From contig OY829539.1 in NCBI GenBank assembly GCA_963691705.1, forward strand, positions 374,501 to 438,500: DNA of 64,000 nucleotides. Reading direction: 5' to 3'. Within the stretch, counting starts at the first letter, position 1; the number at the start of each line of letters is the position of its first letter. The DNA comes from Viola odorata. Its lineage: Eukaryota; Streptophyta; Magnoliopsida; Malpighiales; Violaceae. Below the pieces are notes generated by a model. It did not search any database. It had not been told where the DNA came from and worked only from the letters and a program-made list of their open reading frames with translations. The translations under genes were made by a program, and so were the position numbers. Below, one piece after another: positions 44,921 to 54,933 of the stretch.

Positions 44921-45415
44921 TCACTCTAGCTTATCTTATTTTATTTTTAGATCATCCTTGAACTTACTTGTCTTTATATTTGTGTTTTGACTAATCTGTG
45001 GGATAATTGTTGCAAATTACTTTATGAAGTAATTTTTATTTGATGTGTTTGCTTCTTATTAATCGCTCTTTATTATATGCGCTTCATTACTTGTTCTTTA
45101 TTACTTGTTTTTACCCTTTTTGCTGTTGACAAAGGGGGAGAATAAGTTAAGGGGGAGCATGGTATTAAGTGTGGGATATGAAAGAGTGGGATATGAAAAC
45201 ACGCTCTCTAGGTAATGTAAGGTCTAAAAGATTAAGGGGGAGCAAACCTTAAAATCTTTGCTATGCTCTTGTGCAACTAATGTTTTATGTAGGGGGGGCA
45301 TTCTTTTGGCAAAGATAGGAGTGTAAGTTTACTCCATTTTATTTTAATTTCAAATTGCAAATTTTATTTTTGTTTCAAATTGGTTTGTGGTTGTCATCAT
45401 CAAAAAGGGGGAGAT
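44921..45415 (+). other. Element F 3' UTR with multiple polypurine tracts
   Basis: Purine tracts of the AAGGGGGAG type occur near 45131, 45149, 45236, 45290 and, directly next to the LTR, 45402-45414. Several such tracts before the 3' LTR are a known signature of Sireviruses. No gene here. Confidence 0.85.
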
Positions 45416-46584
45416 TGTTAGCCCAAGGGCAAATTAATCTTATTTTGATGATTTAAGACACACAAAGTAATAAATATACTAATACAATTTGAAGTTAAAA
45501 TGTGTGTAGTTTGCGAAGAACAAATAATAGAAGCAACGAAATCAAGAATTCGCAAGCTCAAGATCGAGTGTTCATTAGGATCTTAAATGTGTAAGTATGA
45601 TTCAATTTAACACTTGATTTATGTTCAATATACCTCAAGAAAAGTTTTCAAAAAGGTTTTGTGCGAAAACAATTTTTGAAAGTCAATTTAGGAAGTGAAA
45701 ACTTCCTGGCGGCACGCCGCCAAGAATGGGCCTTGTCTAGCGGCATGCCGCCAGACATGAAGGGAAAATTAATTTCCCAAGCGAACGAGGCGGCATGCCG
45801 CCCCAGCTCCTTCGTTTCTGGCGGCATGCCGCCAGAGCCCAGAGGGACGTGCCAACAGCTATTTTCTCCACTTCCAACGGCTATTTTTTAGACCATACCC
45901 TCTTGTCCGAGCCTCTACTCACTCCTACCTATAAATACTCATCCCATATGAGTTTGAACATAACAAGAAAGCTCTTACAAACTTCCCAATATAAAATCAC
46001 ATTTACAAACCCATAAATTCAACATTCTCATTTATGCAAGCTTCTCTTCAAGGATTTCAAATATTCTTGCATATAATTCTGGGTTTCTTTGGCTTTCTTC
46101 TTGAGGTAACTTTGAACATTTATTGGTGTTGATTTGCAATCATATATTTATTTATTTTGTACACCAATCTATTTGTTGCAATTACATTGGTTTAATTGTG
46201 AAGGTTTGAAAAGTGTACCTAACACTTTTGGGTTAAGGGTAATGTTCTCATCCCATTGAAAGAGAACTTAGGTTTGTGGTTGAGCCCTGGAAAAACCATA
46301 GGTTGTAGTTGAGCCTTGGAAAACTACTTGTAAGGTTGTTGGTGAGCCCGGTAAAACCAATTGTAAGGTTGTGAGCTGAACCCGTAAAAGCTCAAGTGAA
46401 TAGCAAGGTTTGCATTCGAAAATCCTAAGAGGAGGACTCTTAGGTAGTGGAGTACAATTCGGTTGTGAATTGGAACCACTATACATCTTGTGTTTGCTAT
46501 TCTACTCTTCTTTTGTGTGCAGATTTTTAAAGTTCCTATTCACCCCCCCCCCCCCCCCCCTCTAGGCCGGTTATTGATTTATCA
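45416..46584 (+). repeat. 3' LTR of element F (~1169 bp)
   Basis: Matches 36889-38062 except for a shorter C-run (46542-46560) and scattered transitions. Palindromes at 45706-45835 and TATA at 45930-45937. Confidence 0.95.
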
Positions 46585-46589
46585 AAAGG

Positions 46590-48074
46590 TTGGTGATATA
46601 AGGAGGAGAACAATTTTTTGCAGAATCACCAATGCCCGAAATCGAAGAAAGAAATGAGGGTTGAGTCTTCCTTGGGGGAGGATTAAGAGGAGCACTCGGA
46701 TTCGAAACCGGTGTGGTCACATTCGGAATGAAGGAATGGATCAGAGAATCAGGGCCACCAGGCGGTAAGGATAAGTCCACCGCTGCTGAAGCCTCATCGA
46801 CTTTGGAAGGAACGGCAAGAGGTACCTTTACAACCTCTGCCACTTGCGAGGTGCTCACAACGTGAGAAGCGTCAACCTCAGTGATAGGAGCAGCGTTAAC
46901 TTCCTTCAAGGGAGGAACCGGCGGTCCAGTTTTCTCTTTTCGGATTTTCTTTCGGAGACGCTCCGTCTTGACGGCCATCTCTTCACTATCGTCCTCGGCC
47001 GCCGCAGGATCACTTTTCCTAGACCTAAGCTTCATCCGTTGAGCAAGGGTGGCATGACGCAGTTCGGAACCGGCATCCATGCTTTCGCTGTCGCTATCAA
47101 CTATTTCAGTCACAGGACGACTCAGAGTCACTCCCCTACCCCGAAGTAGCAACCAATTTTCAAGAAAATGGGAAGGTCGAGTAGGTGCGCTGCGTGTTAC
47201 GACGGTCTTAGTTCTCCTTCTCCGCGGCGGGATAGTCAGATGGCTAGAACTTTCAGGTGGTGGGGAAGGAGGTAACGTCTGAAGCGGCACCACGTTCAGA
47301 GGAGTGTCACTTTCCTCGGAGGAACGACCCTCAGCGTTACCTGTCAGCGAAACATATTAATACGGTAAGCAAAACGAAGCGATAACGCGACAAAAGAAAA
47401 ACTCACCAACGACACACTCTTTCAAGGGCCTGAACCGAGCAAATTCCAGAATGCGGAAAGACTCTTCTATTTCTAACAGAGCGCTAACATGGGGCACATC
47501 GATACTGGATAACACCTTCGGTTTTCTCCAAGCAGTGCTGGTAATCTCTCGGTTGAAAGAAGCTATTTTTCCAGTTGTCCACGTTTTCCTCAAAACCTTG
47601 AAAGTTCCGCCAGAAAAATTGTACGATGTCGTCATTCCATCTTGGAGTAATATCCACCAAGCAGTCGCGACAACTCAATTGGAAAAATATGCGGAATAAA
47701 TCGAGGGACGGGACAAAAATATTCTTCATCTCGCATGACCGAAGGAAGGCGTAAATCCCACACCAGGAAGGCGGAGTTATTTGAACGGGATTGAGATCAT
47801 AATGATTTAACAGCTTCATCAAAGAAGTATGGAGCGGGAGATGAAATCCATAGGTAAACATCTTGAAATAAACCAACCGGAACGTTCCCCACATAGCATC
47901 ATGGAGCTGAGTATTCCTCATAGGGATATAAGGGCGATAGCCCGTGGGGAAGGTGATACCGTGTTCCTCTAACTCTGCCCTCAAAACTTCATTACAATCA
48001 AAAATACTACGAGTTCTCCTAGCCTCGAGATCTATGGGATTTTTAGCACTCGTGGATGCTCTAAAATGAGACAT
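46590..48074 (-). pseudogene. Antisense gene c of element C, N-terminal part (two exons)
   Basis: ATG at 48074 (MSHFRASTS). Exon 1 runs to 47407 and holds the same domain as gene a (FKMFTYGFHLPLHTSL, LNPVQITPPSWCGIYAF, DITPRWNDD). One base is missing near 47565, so SFNREITSTAWRKP continues in the next frame. An intron at 47406-47341 (66 bp, GTGAGT to GACAG) joins CVVG to NAEGRSSEE in frame. Exon 2 is a basic/serine-rich linker with DSDSESMDAGSE and RMKLRSRKSD, reaching the F target site. The continuation is 36888-36204. Function unknown; diverged copy of gene a. Confidence 0.8.
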
Positions 48075-48263
48075 AAGGGACTGGAAAAGTAAAACTACGA
48101 TGAGAGAGGAACAAAGTACCTGGAACAAAAAGCCAGTAAACAGGCCGTCGGAACCGGTGAGCAGTTGCAGAAACCCCTGTCGAGCAGAAAGAAACACAGA
48201 AGAATGAGAAAGTGTGAAAATTTTTGAAGTATTGGCAAAAGTAATGAAAGAGAATAGCGGATC

Positions 48264-48270
48264 CCTTATA
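48264..48270 (-). promoter_or_regulatory. TATA-like box of antisense gene c
   Basis: On the - strand TATAAGG within CCTTTATAAGG, 190 bp before the ATG at 48074. GCGATA words lie upstream at 48410, 48429 and 48458. Confidence 0.55.
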
Positions 48271-48546
48271 AAGGTCAAACTTGAAGGGGAGACAGCCTGT
48301 AAAAGTGAAACACGTGCGGAGCAGAAAGAGACGCGTGGACAGTCATTTATGTCTTTGGGAGAAGACAGTTACTAACTGAAAACTAAAAGACGGTTGCACC
48401 CAGCGATAGGTATCCCTCCGCGATAACCTTCAACGTTGGAAGAAATAACGCGGGAAGGCGATAAGAGAACAAAAGGAAAACAAAGCATCATCTTATTCAT
48501 ATTCGAAAAGCCATACGGCATCTAGAAAGAGGTAAGACGTACCAAA

Positions 48547-48990
48547 CTAATCACCGTCGGACCAAGAGATACCATAACAATAAACCACATCATCATCATC
48601 ATCTAAGAGCGATAGCTCCCTACTGACAGAGGGAAAAGGCTCATCAACCCTTTTTCCTATGTGTATCGTTGATCGGCTTGACTCCTCCTCGACGGCTGAC
48701 GTCGTCGCTCCAACGGCCGAGCAGGCAGAGAGAGCCATCTTTGGCGACTCGCCAGGAGAGAAAGATGGTTTGTTCCCCTTTGTAGCGGAAGGGACGGGAG
48801 AGTTAAAAAGTGGTTCAGACACCTTCACGGCATTTTTCTTCAGCCTCTTGCGACCCCGACGGTGAATGAACGGCCTCCATGGGGGCGACGGGGGAGGATT
48901 GTCTGAATCTGGCGAAGTCGGAGGAGTTGGAGGAGAATCCCGTGCGGCAGTATCTAAAAAATAAGAATCGGCCATGAGATCACAAGCCAA
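48547..48990 (-). CDS. Antisense ORF d2 of element C
   Basis: 147 codons; the start could be ATG 48990 or 48975 (MADSYFLD). It is Pro/Ser-rich at the N-terminus (PPTPPTSPDSDNPPPSPP), has a basic patch RRGRKRLKK like a nuclear localisation signal, and ends with an Asp run (LLDDDDDVVY). No family recognised. A TATTTAAG box lies 55-70 bp upstream. It may be a short gene or the first exon of a longer one. Confidence 0.45.
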   Translation of the reverse strand: MACDLMADSYFLDTAARDSPPTPPTSPDSDNPPPSPPWRPFIHRRGRKRLKKNAVKVSEPLFNSPVPSATKGNKPSFSPGESPKMALSACSAVGATTSAVEEESSRSTIHIGKRVDEPFPSVSRELSLLDDDDDVVYCYGISWSDGD

Positions 48991-49044
48991 CTGCCAAGGG
49001 GAAAAATAAACAAGAAAGTGAATGGAAATAGAGGAAAGGATCCC

Positions 49045-49052
49045 CTTAAATA
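49045..49052 (-). promoter_or_regulatory. TATA-like box of ORF d2
   Basis: TATTTAAG on the - strand (CTATTTAAGGGG), 55 bp before ATG 48990. Confidence 0.45.
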
Positions 49053-49434
49053 GCCAGAAAAATGGGGGAAAGTTTTTCGATCATCCAATACGACCCTTGT
49101 GAATTGACACGCGTACAACCTGAAGTGCAAACATAGATTTGCAGTCACGCCTGTTGAAATCTCCCACAGATCGAGGAGAACCTAAAATTAGCCCAATCAG
49201 TTGATAAGGAAACGGCGGCGCGAAATTAATGCAGAACGGTTATCAAGAAAACCGCCCAATGGCTGGCTCGTTTTCAGTTGGGCTGAGAATACCTCCAACC
49301 GAAAAAAGACAAAGAATGCATTAAAGAAGAAGAACAGTTACTAGTACCATAATAAAAGCAGTTTATTTATTATGGCCTAATGGCCGACAAGTACAGCAGC
49401 AAAAAGAAAAAAGGCTCGAAAGGAGCCACCGCCG
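49053..49434 (-). other. Spacer between antisense ORFs d1 and d2
   Basis: No gene seen. It includes a 20-bp sequence (49265-49284) repeated exactly next to the 3' LTR at 50447-50466. Confidence 0.5.
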
Positions 49435-49812
49435 TCATGCTTCGGAGCCAGCGTCCTCGGGTATGACAGGAATGTCTCTTAGGGAATCTATGACCAAAGT
49501 TAGGTCATGGGAAGTGGCCCTCATTCCCTTTAGGCAGCACCCCAGCATATCCTTGCGCTGCTGCAGCATAGTGAGCACCACCTGAATCAAAGCGATGGAG
49601 ACAGCCAACTTCGACACACACTCTAAAGGACTGAAATCCTCCAGAGATGTAGCTCCCAGCTTGGAATGGAGTGGGGTCAGCATCCCTTGCAACTCCAAGA
49701 TGTCCTCAGAGGTCTTGATCAGCATGTTCTCCAGGAACCCTATGTCACCGTCATTGAGGTTCTTGAGAGTATGGCCCTTGGAGAGGAGAAAATTTTTGGT
49801 CAAGTGATCCAT
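49435..49812 (-). CDS. Antisense ORF d1 of element C
   Basis: 125 codons from ATG 49812 (MDHLTKNFLLSKG). The predicted protein is helical, with leucine-rich heptads (GFLENMLIKTSEDILELQGML, shown in part) and an acidic C-terminus (PVIPEDAGSEA). No family recognised. A good TATA box stands 50 bp upstream and the frame is intact. Confidence 0.5.
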   Translation of the reverse strand: MDHLTKNFLLSKGHTLKNLNDGDIGFLENMLIKTSEDILELQGMLTPLHSKLGATSLEDFSPLECVSKLAVSIALIQVVLTMLQQRKDMLGCCLKGMRATSHDLTLVIDSLRDIPVIPEDAGSEA

Positions 49813-49861
49813 GGTGAAAGATTATGAAAGCAAAGATGAACTTGAATGAAGAAAGCTCTCA

Positions 49862-49869
49862 GATTTATA
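49862..49869 (-). promoter_or_regulatory. TATA-like box of ORF d1
   Basis: TATAAATC on the - strand (GCCTATAAATC), 50 bp before ATG 49812. Confidence 0.5.
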
Positions 49870-50468
49870 GGCTCCGAGAAATGAACCTTTTACAAGAGGA
49901 AGTCCTCAAAAGACGAGCCGCCCCGTTACCATCAAAAACCGATGGACCTGATGCGGTAATAAGAATTGACGTCAATGTGCCACTATAGATATCAGCACTC
50001 GAGAGGAGCGAGAATTGGAATCCTAGAAAGCGTGAAGGAACGCGATATTGCAGGAAGTCATGACATAAAAGCCGCACAAATCGTAAACGGCCGATGGCGT
50101 AAAACCACGCAGATGTCATCAACTCCATGAGAGGAAAAGGAAAGAAAGAACCCACGTATCCTCGAAACCCTATCCCACTGCGACATCTACGGTGGTACTT
50201 CCGCCTTGACGACTCTTTTACAGCACAGACGAGTTTATCATATTCTGAGCTTCGCCAACGACCCAGGCATAATAGTATCACCAGATGAAAGTAACAACAG
50301 ATCTTATCATTATCTATCGTTCAATCAATCTCTGTTGTAACGAACCAAGAAGCTCGACGATCCTGCAAGAACATGGCCCAGAGAAGGGATCCTCATCTAA
50401 GATCCCCGATTTGGACAGGGAACGACAAGCCCTTGGTAAACACTCGGGCTCGTTTTCAGTTGGGCTTA
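49870..50468 (+). other. End of the element C internal region
   Basis: No convincing gene; a 138-codon antisense frame (49865-50281) lacks features. No clear polypurine tract precedes the LTR at 50469; in its place is the duplicated 20-mer GGCTCGTTTTCAGTTGGGCT (50447-50466), which hints at a deletion. Confidence 0.5.
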
Positions 50469-51038
50469 TGATAACAATTAAGACAAATCCTTGGAGCACT
50501 GCTGTGATTATGGTCCCTACCAAGGGCGAAATCCTATAAGCCCTGACGGACATCTAAGCTATCGCCACCTAGCTAAGAGGTGTTTCTTGGGGTGGTCGAC
50601 ATCAGCGGGGGGGAGGTCTCACGCGTCTCTGCACGCACGGCGCCATCCTATCCCAGGGGACCCACGGAGCTATCACCCCCGGCATCCTCCTCAGAGGTCT
50701 TACCCGTAATGTCATGACCCGATATCGCCCGTGATGTCATCTCCAGGTATCACTCGTGACGTCATGTATAGTAGTATCCTTCCAGGATGTCGTTCTCAAA
50801 TATCGCCCCCAGCGGCCTATAAATACCCACCCGTTTTAAAGCAGAAGGTAAGCCGAGGATCGCCTTATGGAACCTATGCTATTTTCAAACCACTTACTGA
50901 CTTAAGCATCGGAGTGTCTACGCCGGAGCCCCCCCTCCGACGCTTTGCAGGTACGACCGATGTCAACTACAGCGACTCTGACAAACAGTAACCGTCATTC
51001 CGATCATCCCCAAGATCGAACCAGATCGGATCTTATCA
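50469..51038 (+). repeat. 3' LTR of element C (570 bp)
   Basis: Matches 17086-17679 with a 24-bp deletion. TATA box at 50818-50825; a TGACGTCA palindrome at 50757-50764. Right flank CCCGA resumes the Tat2 RT. Confidence 0.95.
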
Positions 51039-51677
51039 CCCGAAAATCCATCCATAAAGGAGAACATGTCGTTACTGGCGGCACTATCCACCAAGATGTC
51101 GATATGGGGAAGTGGGAAGTCATCCTTATGGCTGGCTCGATTAAGATCCCGAAATTCCACGCACATGCGGACTTTCCCATCTTTCTTAGGCACTAGCACT
51201 ATATTGGCGATCCATTCTGGGTACTCGGCAACTCTTAAGAAACTCGCATCTAGTTGCTTGGTAACTTCTTCTTTGATTTTCAAAAGGATGTTTGGATGCA
51301 TCCTCCGGAGTTTTTGTTTGACATGTTTAAACTCAGGCTTCAACGGGATGCGATGCTCAACTATCCCGGGATCAAGACCTGACATATCGGCGTATGACCA
51401 TGCGAACACGTCCGAGTAGTCTTTGAGGAGGGAAATCAACCTTTCTCTCTGAGTCATGTCCAGGGTAGTTCCGATCTTAACCAACTTCTGATTCTCATTG
51501 CTTGCCTCCAAATTTACTTCTTCCAATTCCTCCCGATGAAGGGTTATTTCCTTTTCCGAACTTTCCAGTAAATGGGCCAATTCGTAGGGGATTTCGACTT
51601 TGTCTTCAGTTTTGACGACAATTTCTTCGCCAGTAAAGACATAGGTTTTATCAAGACAATCCGAACTAATATTCATC
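51039..51677 (-). pseudogene. pol: Tat2 reverse transcriptase, N-terminal part
   Basis: The exon starts at 51677 (MNISSDCLDK after splicing). It has an acidic linker, then the RT start: DYSDVFAWSYADMSGLDPGIVEHRI, FLRVAEYPEWIANIVLVPKKDGK, MCVEFRDLNRA and FPLPHIDILVDSAA, ending FMDGFSG at the right edge of element C. The next residues, YNQIKMAPED, are at 17085. Polymerase motif A is MDGFSG-Y. No stop in this segment. Confidence 0.92.
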
Positions 51678-51836
51678 CTGAAAATAAAAATGCAAAAAAA
51701 GAGAGATGTGTAAAATAAAAATTGCATATATATTGATTTTTAACAAAGGGGAACGTGAGTCCCTACAAAAATGTTTTCGTAAGAAAACGTGCACACATCG
51801 TATTATTATTTTTTTTTTTCAAAAATGAGTAATTAC
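51678..51836 (-). other. Putative spliced intron between protease and RT of Tat2
   Basis: 159 bp. On the - strand it starts CC/GTAATT and ends with a T-rich tract and TTTTCAG/GATGAA. Unspliced, the upstream frame stops at once (TAA 51835-51833). Spliced, SP joins MNISSD in frame. Ogre elements are known to be partly spliced at exactly this pro/RT boundary. Confidence 0.75.
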
Positions 51837-52491
51837 GGAGAGACATCCGGAAGCATGGTGGTGGTCCAGTTGCACACAGACTCCCCTGACTTCTTTACGA
51901 AAATGACTAAACTAGGCAACAATTCTTCTTCTTCCAGAGTGCAAATACAGAGGTCTGATACCCTGATCGGGCTTTCATTGATGGTTTCAATTGCGAAGGG
52001 GAACGTGGTTCTGATATGGGGGATCTGCATTTTACCCGTTGGTGCAAAATGTCCAAATAGCTTAACCAGCTGCTTTTCTTTCTTTTCTTGGGCAATTTTG
52101 GAAAAATCGGCCTCACTGGGTTGGTACCTTAAACCAAAGCGGTCTTCGAAGCTCTTTGGAGATGCCAAGCCTTTTAACCCTTGTAACTTAGCCCCGAGCC
52201 TTTTTCCTAGTTGGAAATTTCCCTCTGGTATCAACTTAGTGGTTGTTTCGGCCACTTCAGAATTTGAGGCTTCGAAAATGGGGGATCTTTCCTCAATCCA
52301 ATCCGCGTTGACGATTTTGAAGGCTTGAAAATAACTCTCCAAGGTTTCAGTAGTCTCGATGTAAGGCACGGACGAATGTTTGGCCAGGATTAAGGCTTCC
52401 TCTGCCTTTATTATGACGAGGGCATTGTCTTTGGCGTACTTGAGGCACTGATGTAGGGAAGAGGGGACGGCTCTTGCCAAATGGATCCATG
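51837..52491 (-). CDS. pol: Tat2 protease end and pro-RT linker
   Basis: Open frame of 215 codons, starting right at the D target site in the protease motif LLGRPWIH (PWIH remains on this side). It continues ARAVPSSLHQCLKY, VIIKAEEALILAKHSSVPYIE, then a region with FQAFKIVNADWIEE typical of Tat/Ogre between protease and RT, and ends at the intron. The first part of the protease is at 59440-60301. Confidence 0.87.
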
Positions 52492-52787
52492 TGTTAGCCC
52501 AAGGGATATTTCGAACCTATTTTGATGATGAAACGACACATAAATTAATTAGATTTCTAATTCAATTTTAAGTGAAAATGTATTTGTAGTTTGCGACGAG
52601 ACAACAAAAGAAGAAACAAATCCAGTATCGCAAGCTCAAGATCAAGTGTAGATTTGGACTTAATATTATGTAAGTATGATTACATTCTAACACTTGATCT
52701 ATGTTCAATTACCTCAAGAGTTTGAGTCAAAAGGTTTTATGCGAAAATGTATTTCGGAAAAAGAGATTTTGCATTTTTTTCAGGCTT

Positions 52788-52965
52788 AAAATGCCATAGC
52801 GTTTTGCTACTGGAAAGTTGGAAAACTTCCAGAAGCAAAACGCTATAGCGTTATGCAAAACGCTATAGCGTTTTGAAAAATGCCATAGCGTTTTGCTTCT
52901 GGAATGCCGAAATGTTTCCAGTAGCAAAACGCTATAGCGTTATACCAAAATGCCATAGCATTTTT
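52788..52965 (+). promoter_or_regulatory. Palindrome array in the D 5' LTR
   Basis: Six palindromes of the type CAAAACGCTATAGCGTTTTG: near 52788, 52836, 52856 (perfect 20 bp, 52856-52875), 52877, 52925 and 52947. Between them are CTACTGGAA/TTCCAGAAG segments that pair to form two larger hairpins with 15-bp or longer stems. The 3' LTR has only two palindromes (58600-58617, 58648-58667) and one hairpin. Confidence 0.9.
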
Positions 52966-53059
52966 CCCAACGGCTAGTTTTTAAACAGCTCTTTCTTCCA
53001 CTAAAAATGGCTCTTTTTGACTCCATACTTTCTTGTCCGATCTTCCCTTGATAAAACAG

Positions 53060-53067
53060 TATAAATA
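53060..53067 (+). promoter_or_regulatory. TATA box of the D 5' LTR
   Basis: TATAAATA, about 95 bp after the last palindrome, the same spacing as in element F. The 3' LTR copy is at 58762-58769. Confidence 0.8.
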
Positions 53068-53747
53068 CTCATCCTAGATGAGTTAGACAAGTAGTTGAAC
53101 AAGTTAGAGACATGAAGAAACCATAAGAAACATTTATACACAAGTTTACATTTTACAAGCTTACACCAAAACAGATTTTTACAACGCAAGTACTTTACAA
53201 CGATTTCAATCCTTCTTGCGTCACTTTGTCAAGCTTGTTTTTGGGTTTCTTCTTGAGGTAAATTGTTCATTTATTGGTGTTGAATTTATTCATACAAATA
53301 TACATTTTGTACACCAATTTGTTTGTTGCTTATTTATACAAAATCATTGTTAAGGTTTGAAAAGTGTACCTAACACTTTTGGGAAAAAGGGTAGTGTTCT
53401 CATCCCATTGAAGAGAACTTAGGGTTGTGGTTGAGCCTTGGAAAAACCATAGGTTGTAGTTGATCCCGTGAAAAACTACTTGTAAGGTTGTTGGTGAGCC
53501 CGGTAAAACCAAGTGTAAGGTTGTGAGCTAAACCCGTAAAAGCTCAAGTTAATAGCAAAGTGGTTTGCATTAGAAAATCCTAAGAGGAGGACTCTTAGGT
53601 AGTGGAGTACAATTCGGTTGTGAATTGGAACCACTATACATCGTGTGTCTTTGCTATTCTTCCTTCACTTGTGTGCAGAAATTTTAAAAGGCCCTATTCA
53701 CCCCCCCCCCCCCCCCCCCCCCTCTAGGCCTAGTATTGAGTTCATCA

Positions 53748-53770
53748 ATTGGTAGCGGAGCAAGGTCACT
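53748..53770 (+). other. Primer binding site of element D
   Basis: ATTGGTAGCGGAGCAAGG directly after the LTR, the same as in element F. Confidence 0.75.
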
Positions 53771-53809
53771 TGGAAAAAGGTTTAACCACCTCAAGTGCAA
53801 AGATTAAAT

Positions 53810-54933
53810 ATGGTCAAAGAGGGTGCTGCACAAAAACATTCACTATACCTTGATAGTGAAAATTTCAGACTTTGGAAGACAAGGTTGACAACTTTTCTTC
53901 GTGTTCAAGACAACAACTCTCTCATGCACTTCACCAGAATTTTCAGTGATTTCTTGGATTCTAATCCAAGAAAGAAAGATAGGAGAAGTACTCATGAACA
54001 CTCTTCCACTGTCAAGAGCTTCGAAGATAGTGAAACTTATCAAAGGAGTCATTCACCAACTTCTACCTCTACCTCAAATGAAAACATGGAATATTGCTTT
54101 ATTGGGCAAAGTGATAATGAGGTAAACTCTTGCTATGATTCGGATGATGATGTCATTACTTTTGATGAATTGAAAATGGGTTATGATAAATTGCTCGCAT
54201 CCTATGAATTAGTAAGAGATAAGAATTTAAAGCTTGCTAAACAACTTGAAAATATTAAAAATGAAATTAGCAAGTTAGATGATTTTAAGAAGAAGATTGA
54301 TGATTTAGAAAAATCAAATCAATGCTTAACGGAGAAAACAATTTGTTAACTCTTGATAATGTTGATTTGAAACTTGCGTTGGCGGATGCTAAAAATGAGT
54401 GTAAACATAATGCTAAGGGAAAGGCCATAGATAAAAACTCTACTTGTGATGATTGTGCAAATTCTACCAAAGAAGTAGTAGAGTTAAACGAAAAGATTAA
54501 GCATCTTGAGATCACTCTTGATAAATTTGTCAAAAGCAAGAAAAGTCAACAAGATTGTTTAAATGATCTTAAGAGAGAAGGTGACATGAGGGGTATTGGC
54601 TTTAACCATTCTTCATGTAAAAAGAATTTCAAAAATTCTTTTGTTAAAGCTAGCTCTTCTAATTATCATGCAAGTTCTTTAAATTATCATGCTAGCTCTT
54701 CTAATCATCATGCTAGTTCTTCAAATTGGTATGATAATTCTTACCACAATTTTCACAAACCTTCGCATCATAAGCCTAGATATAAATGTAGCTTTTGCAA
54801 TAAATTTGGTCATTTATCTTATTTTTGCTACATTCGAAAGGGGCTTGTTAATGCAAGACAAATTTGGGTACCTAAAGGTACTTTTGCTAATGAGTATGGA
54901 CCCAAACAGTTTTGGGTACCAAAATCAAACTAA
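53810..54933 (+). pseudogene. gag: Element D Gag remnant
   Basis: Starts MVKEGAAQKHSLYLDSENF at 53810 (frame open from 53795). The Gag core after FRLWKTRLTTFLRVQDN is deleted, with the first zinc knuckle. The acidic region (YCFIGQSDNEVNS), the coiled coil (LKLAKQLENIKNEISKL) and the second knuckle CSFCNKFGHLSYFC (near 54789) remain. A frameshift near 54340 splits it. A 24-bp in-frame repeat encodes SSNYHA-type units (54650-54725). End at 54933 (VPKSN), matching VPRTN in F. Confidence 0.85.

Larger units (their letters stand above)
36889..46584 (+). mobile_element. Element F: nearly intact Sirevirus (Ty1/copia)
   Basis: LTRs 36889-38062 and 45416-46584, perfect 5-bp target duplication AAAGG (36884-36888 and 46585-46589). 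Order is gag, protease, integrase, RT, RNase H, then ORF3 and several AAGGGGGAG purine tracts, which is diagnostic of Sireviruses. Integrase precedes RT, as in copia. The damage seen is two stops in pol and two frameshifts in ORF3. It is inserted in antisense gene c of element C. Confidence 0.95.
17086..51038 (+). mobile_element. Element C: Tat-lineage Ty3/gypsy element with antisense genes
   Basis: LTRs at 17086-17679 and 50469-51038 share their ends (TGATAACAATTAAG...GATCTTATCA) and 6-bp inverted tips TGATAA/TTATCA. The flanks are CCCAT on the left and CCCGA on the right, an imperfect 5-bp target duplication. Coding order is gag, protease, RT, RNase H, archaeal-type RNase H, integrase (to 32036), then 8.7 kb (without F) holding antisense genes. 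Short LTRs, two RNase H domains and antisense 3' genes recall the Grande/RIRE2/Cinful group of Tat. It lies inside the Tat2 RT and is itself interrupted by E and F. Confidence 0.92.
52492..53747 (+). repeat. 5' LTR of element D (1256 bp)
   Basis: TGTTAGCCC...GTTCATCA. Related to the F LTR in ends, TATA region and the GTGAGCCCGGTAAAACC stretch, but different in the palindrome block. C-run of about 22 at 53701-53722. Confidence 0.95.

Noticed and set aside
33229..48074. Antisense genes a and c as DNA transposases
   Set aside because: The Pfam family name is historical; no DDE triad is visible, and the genes lie inside an LTR element.
49865..50281. 138-codon antisense frame as a fifth antisense gene
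   Set aside because: Composition is not protein-like, no TATA box or family similarity.
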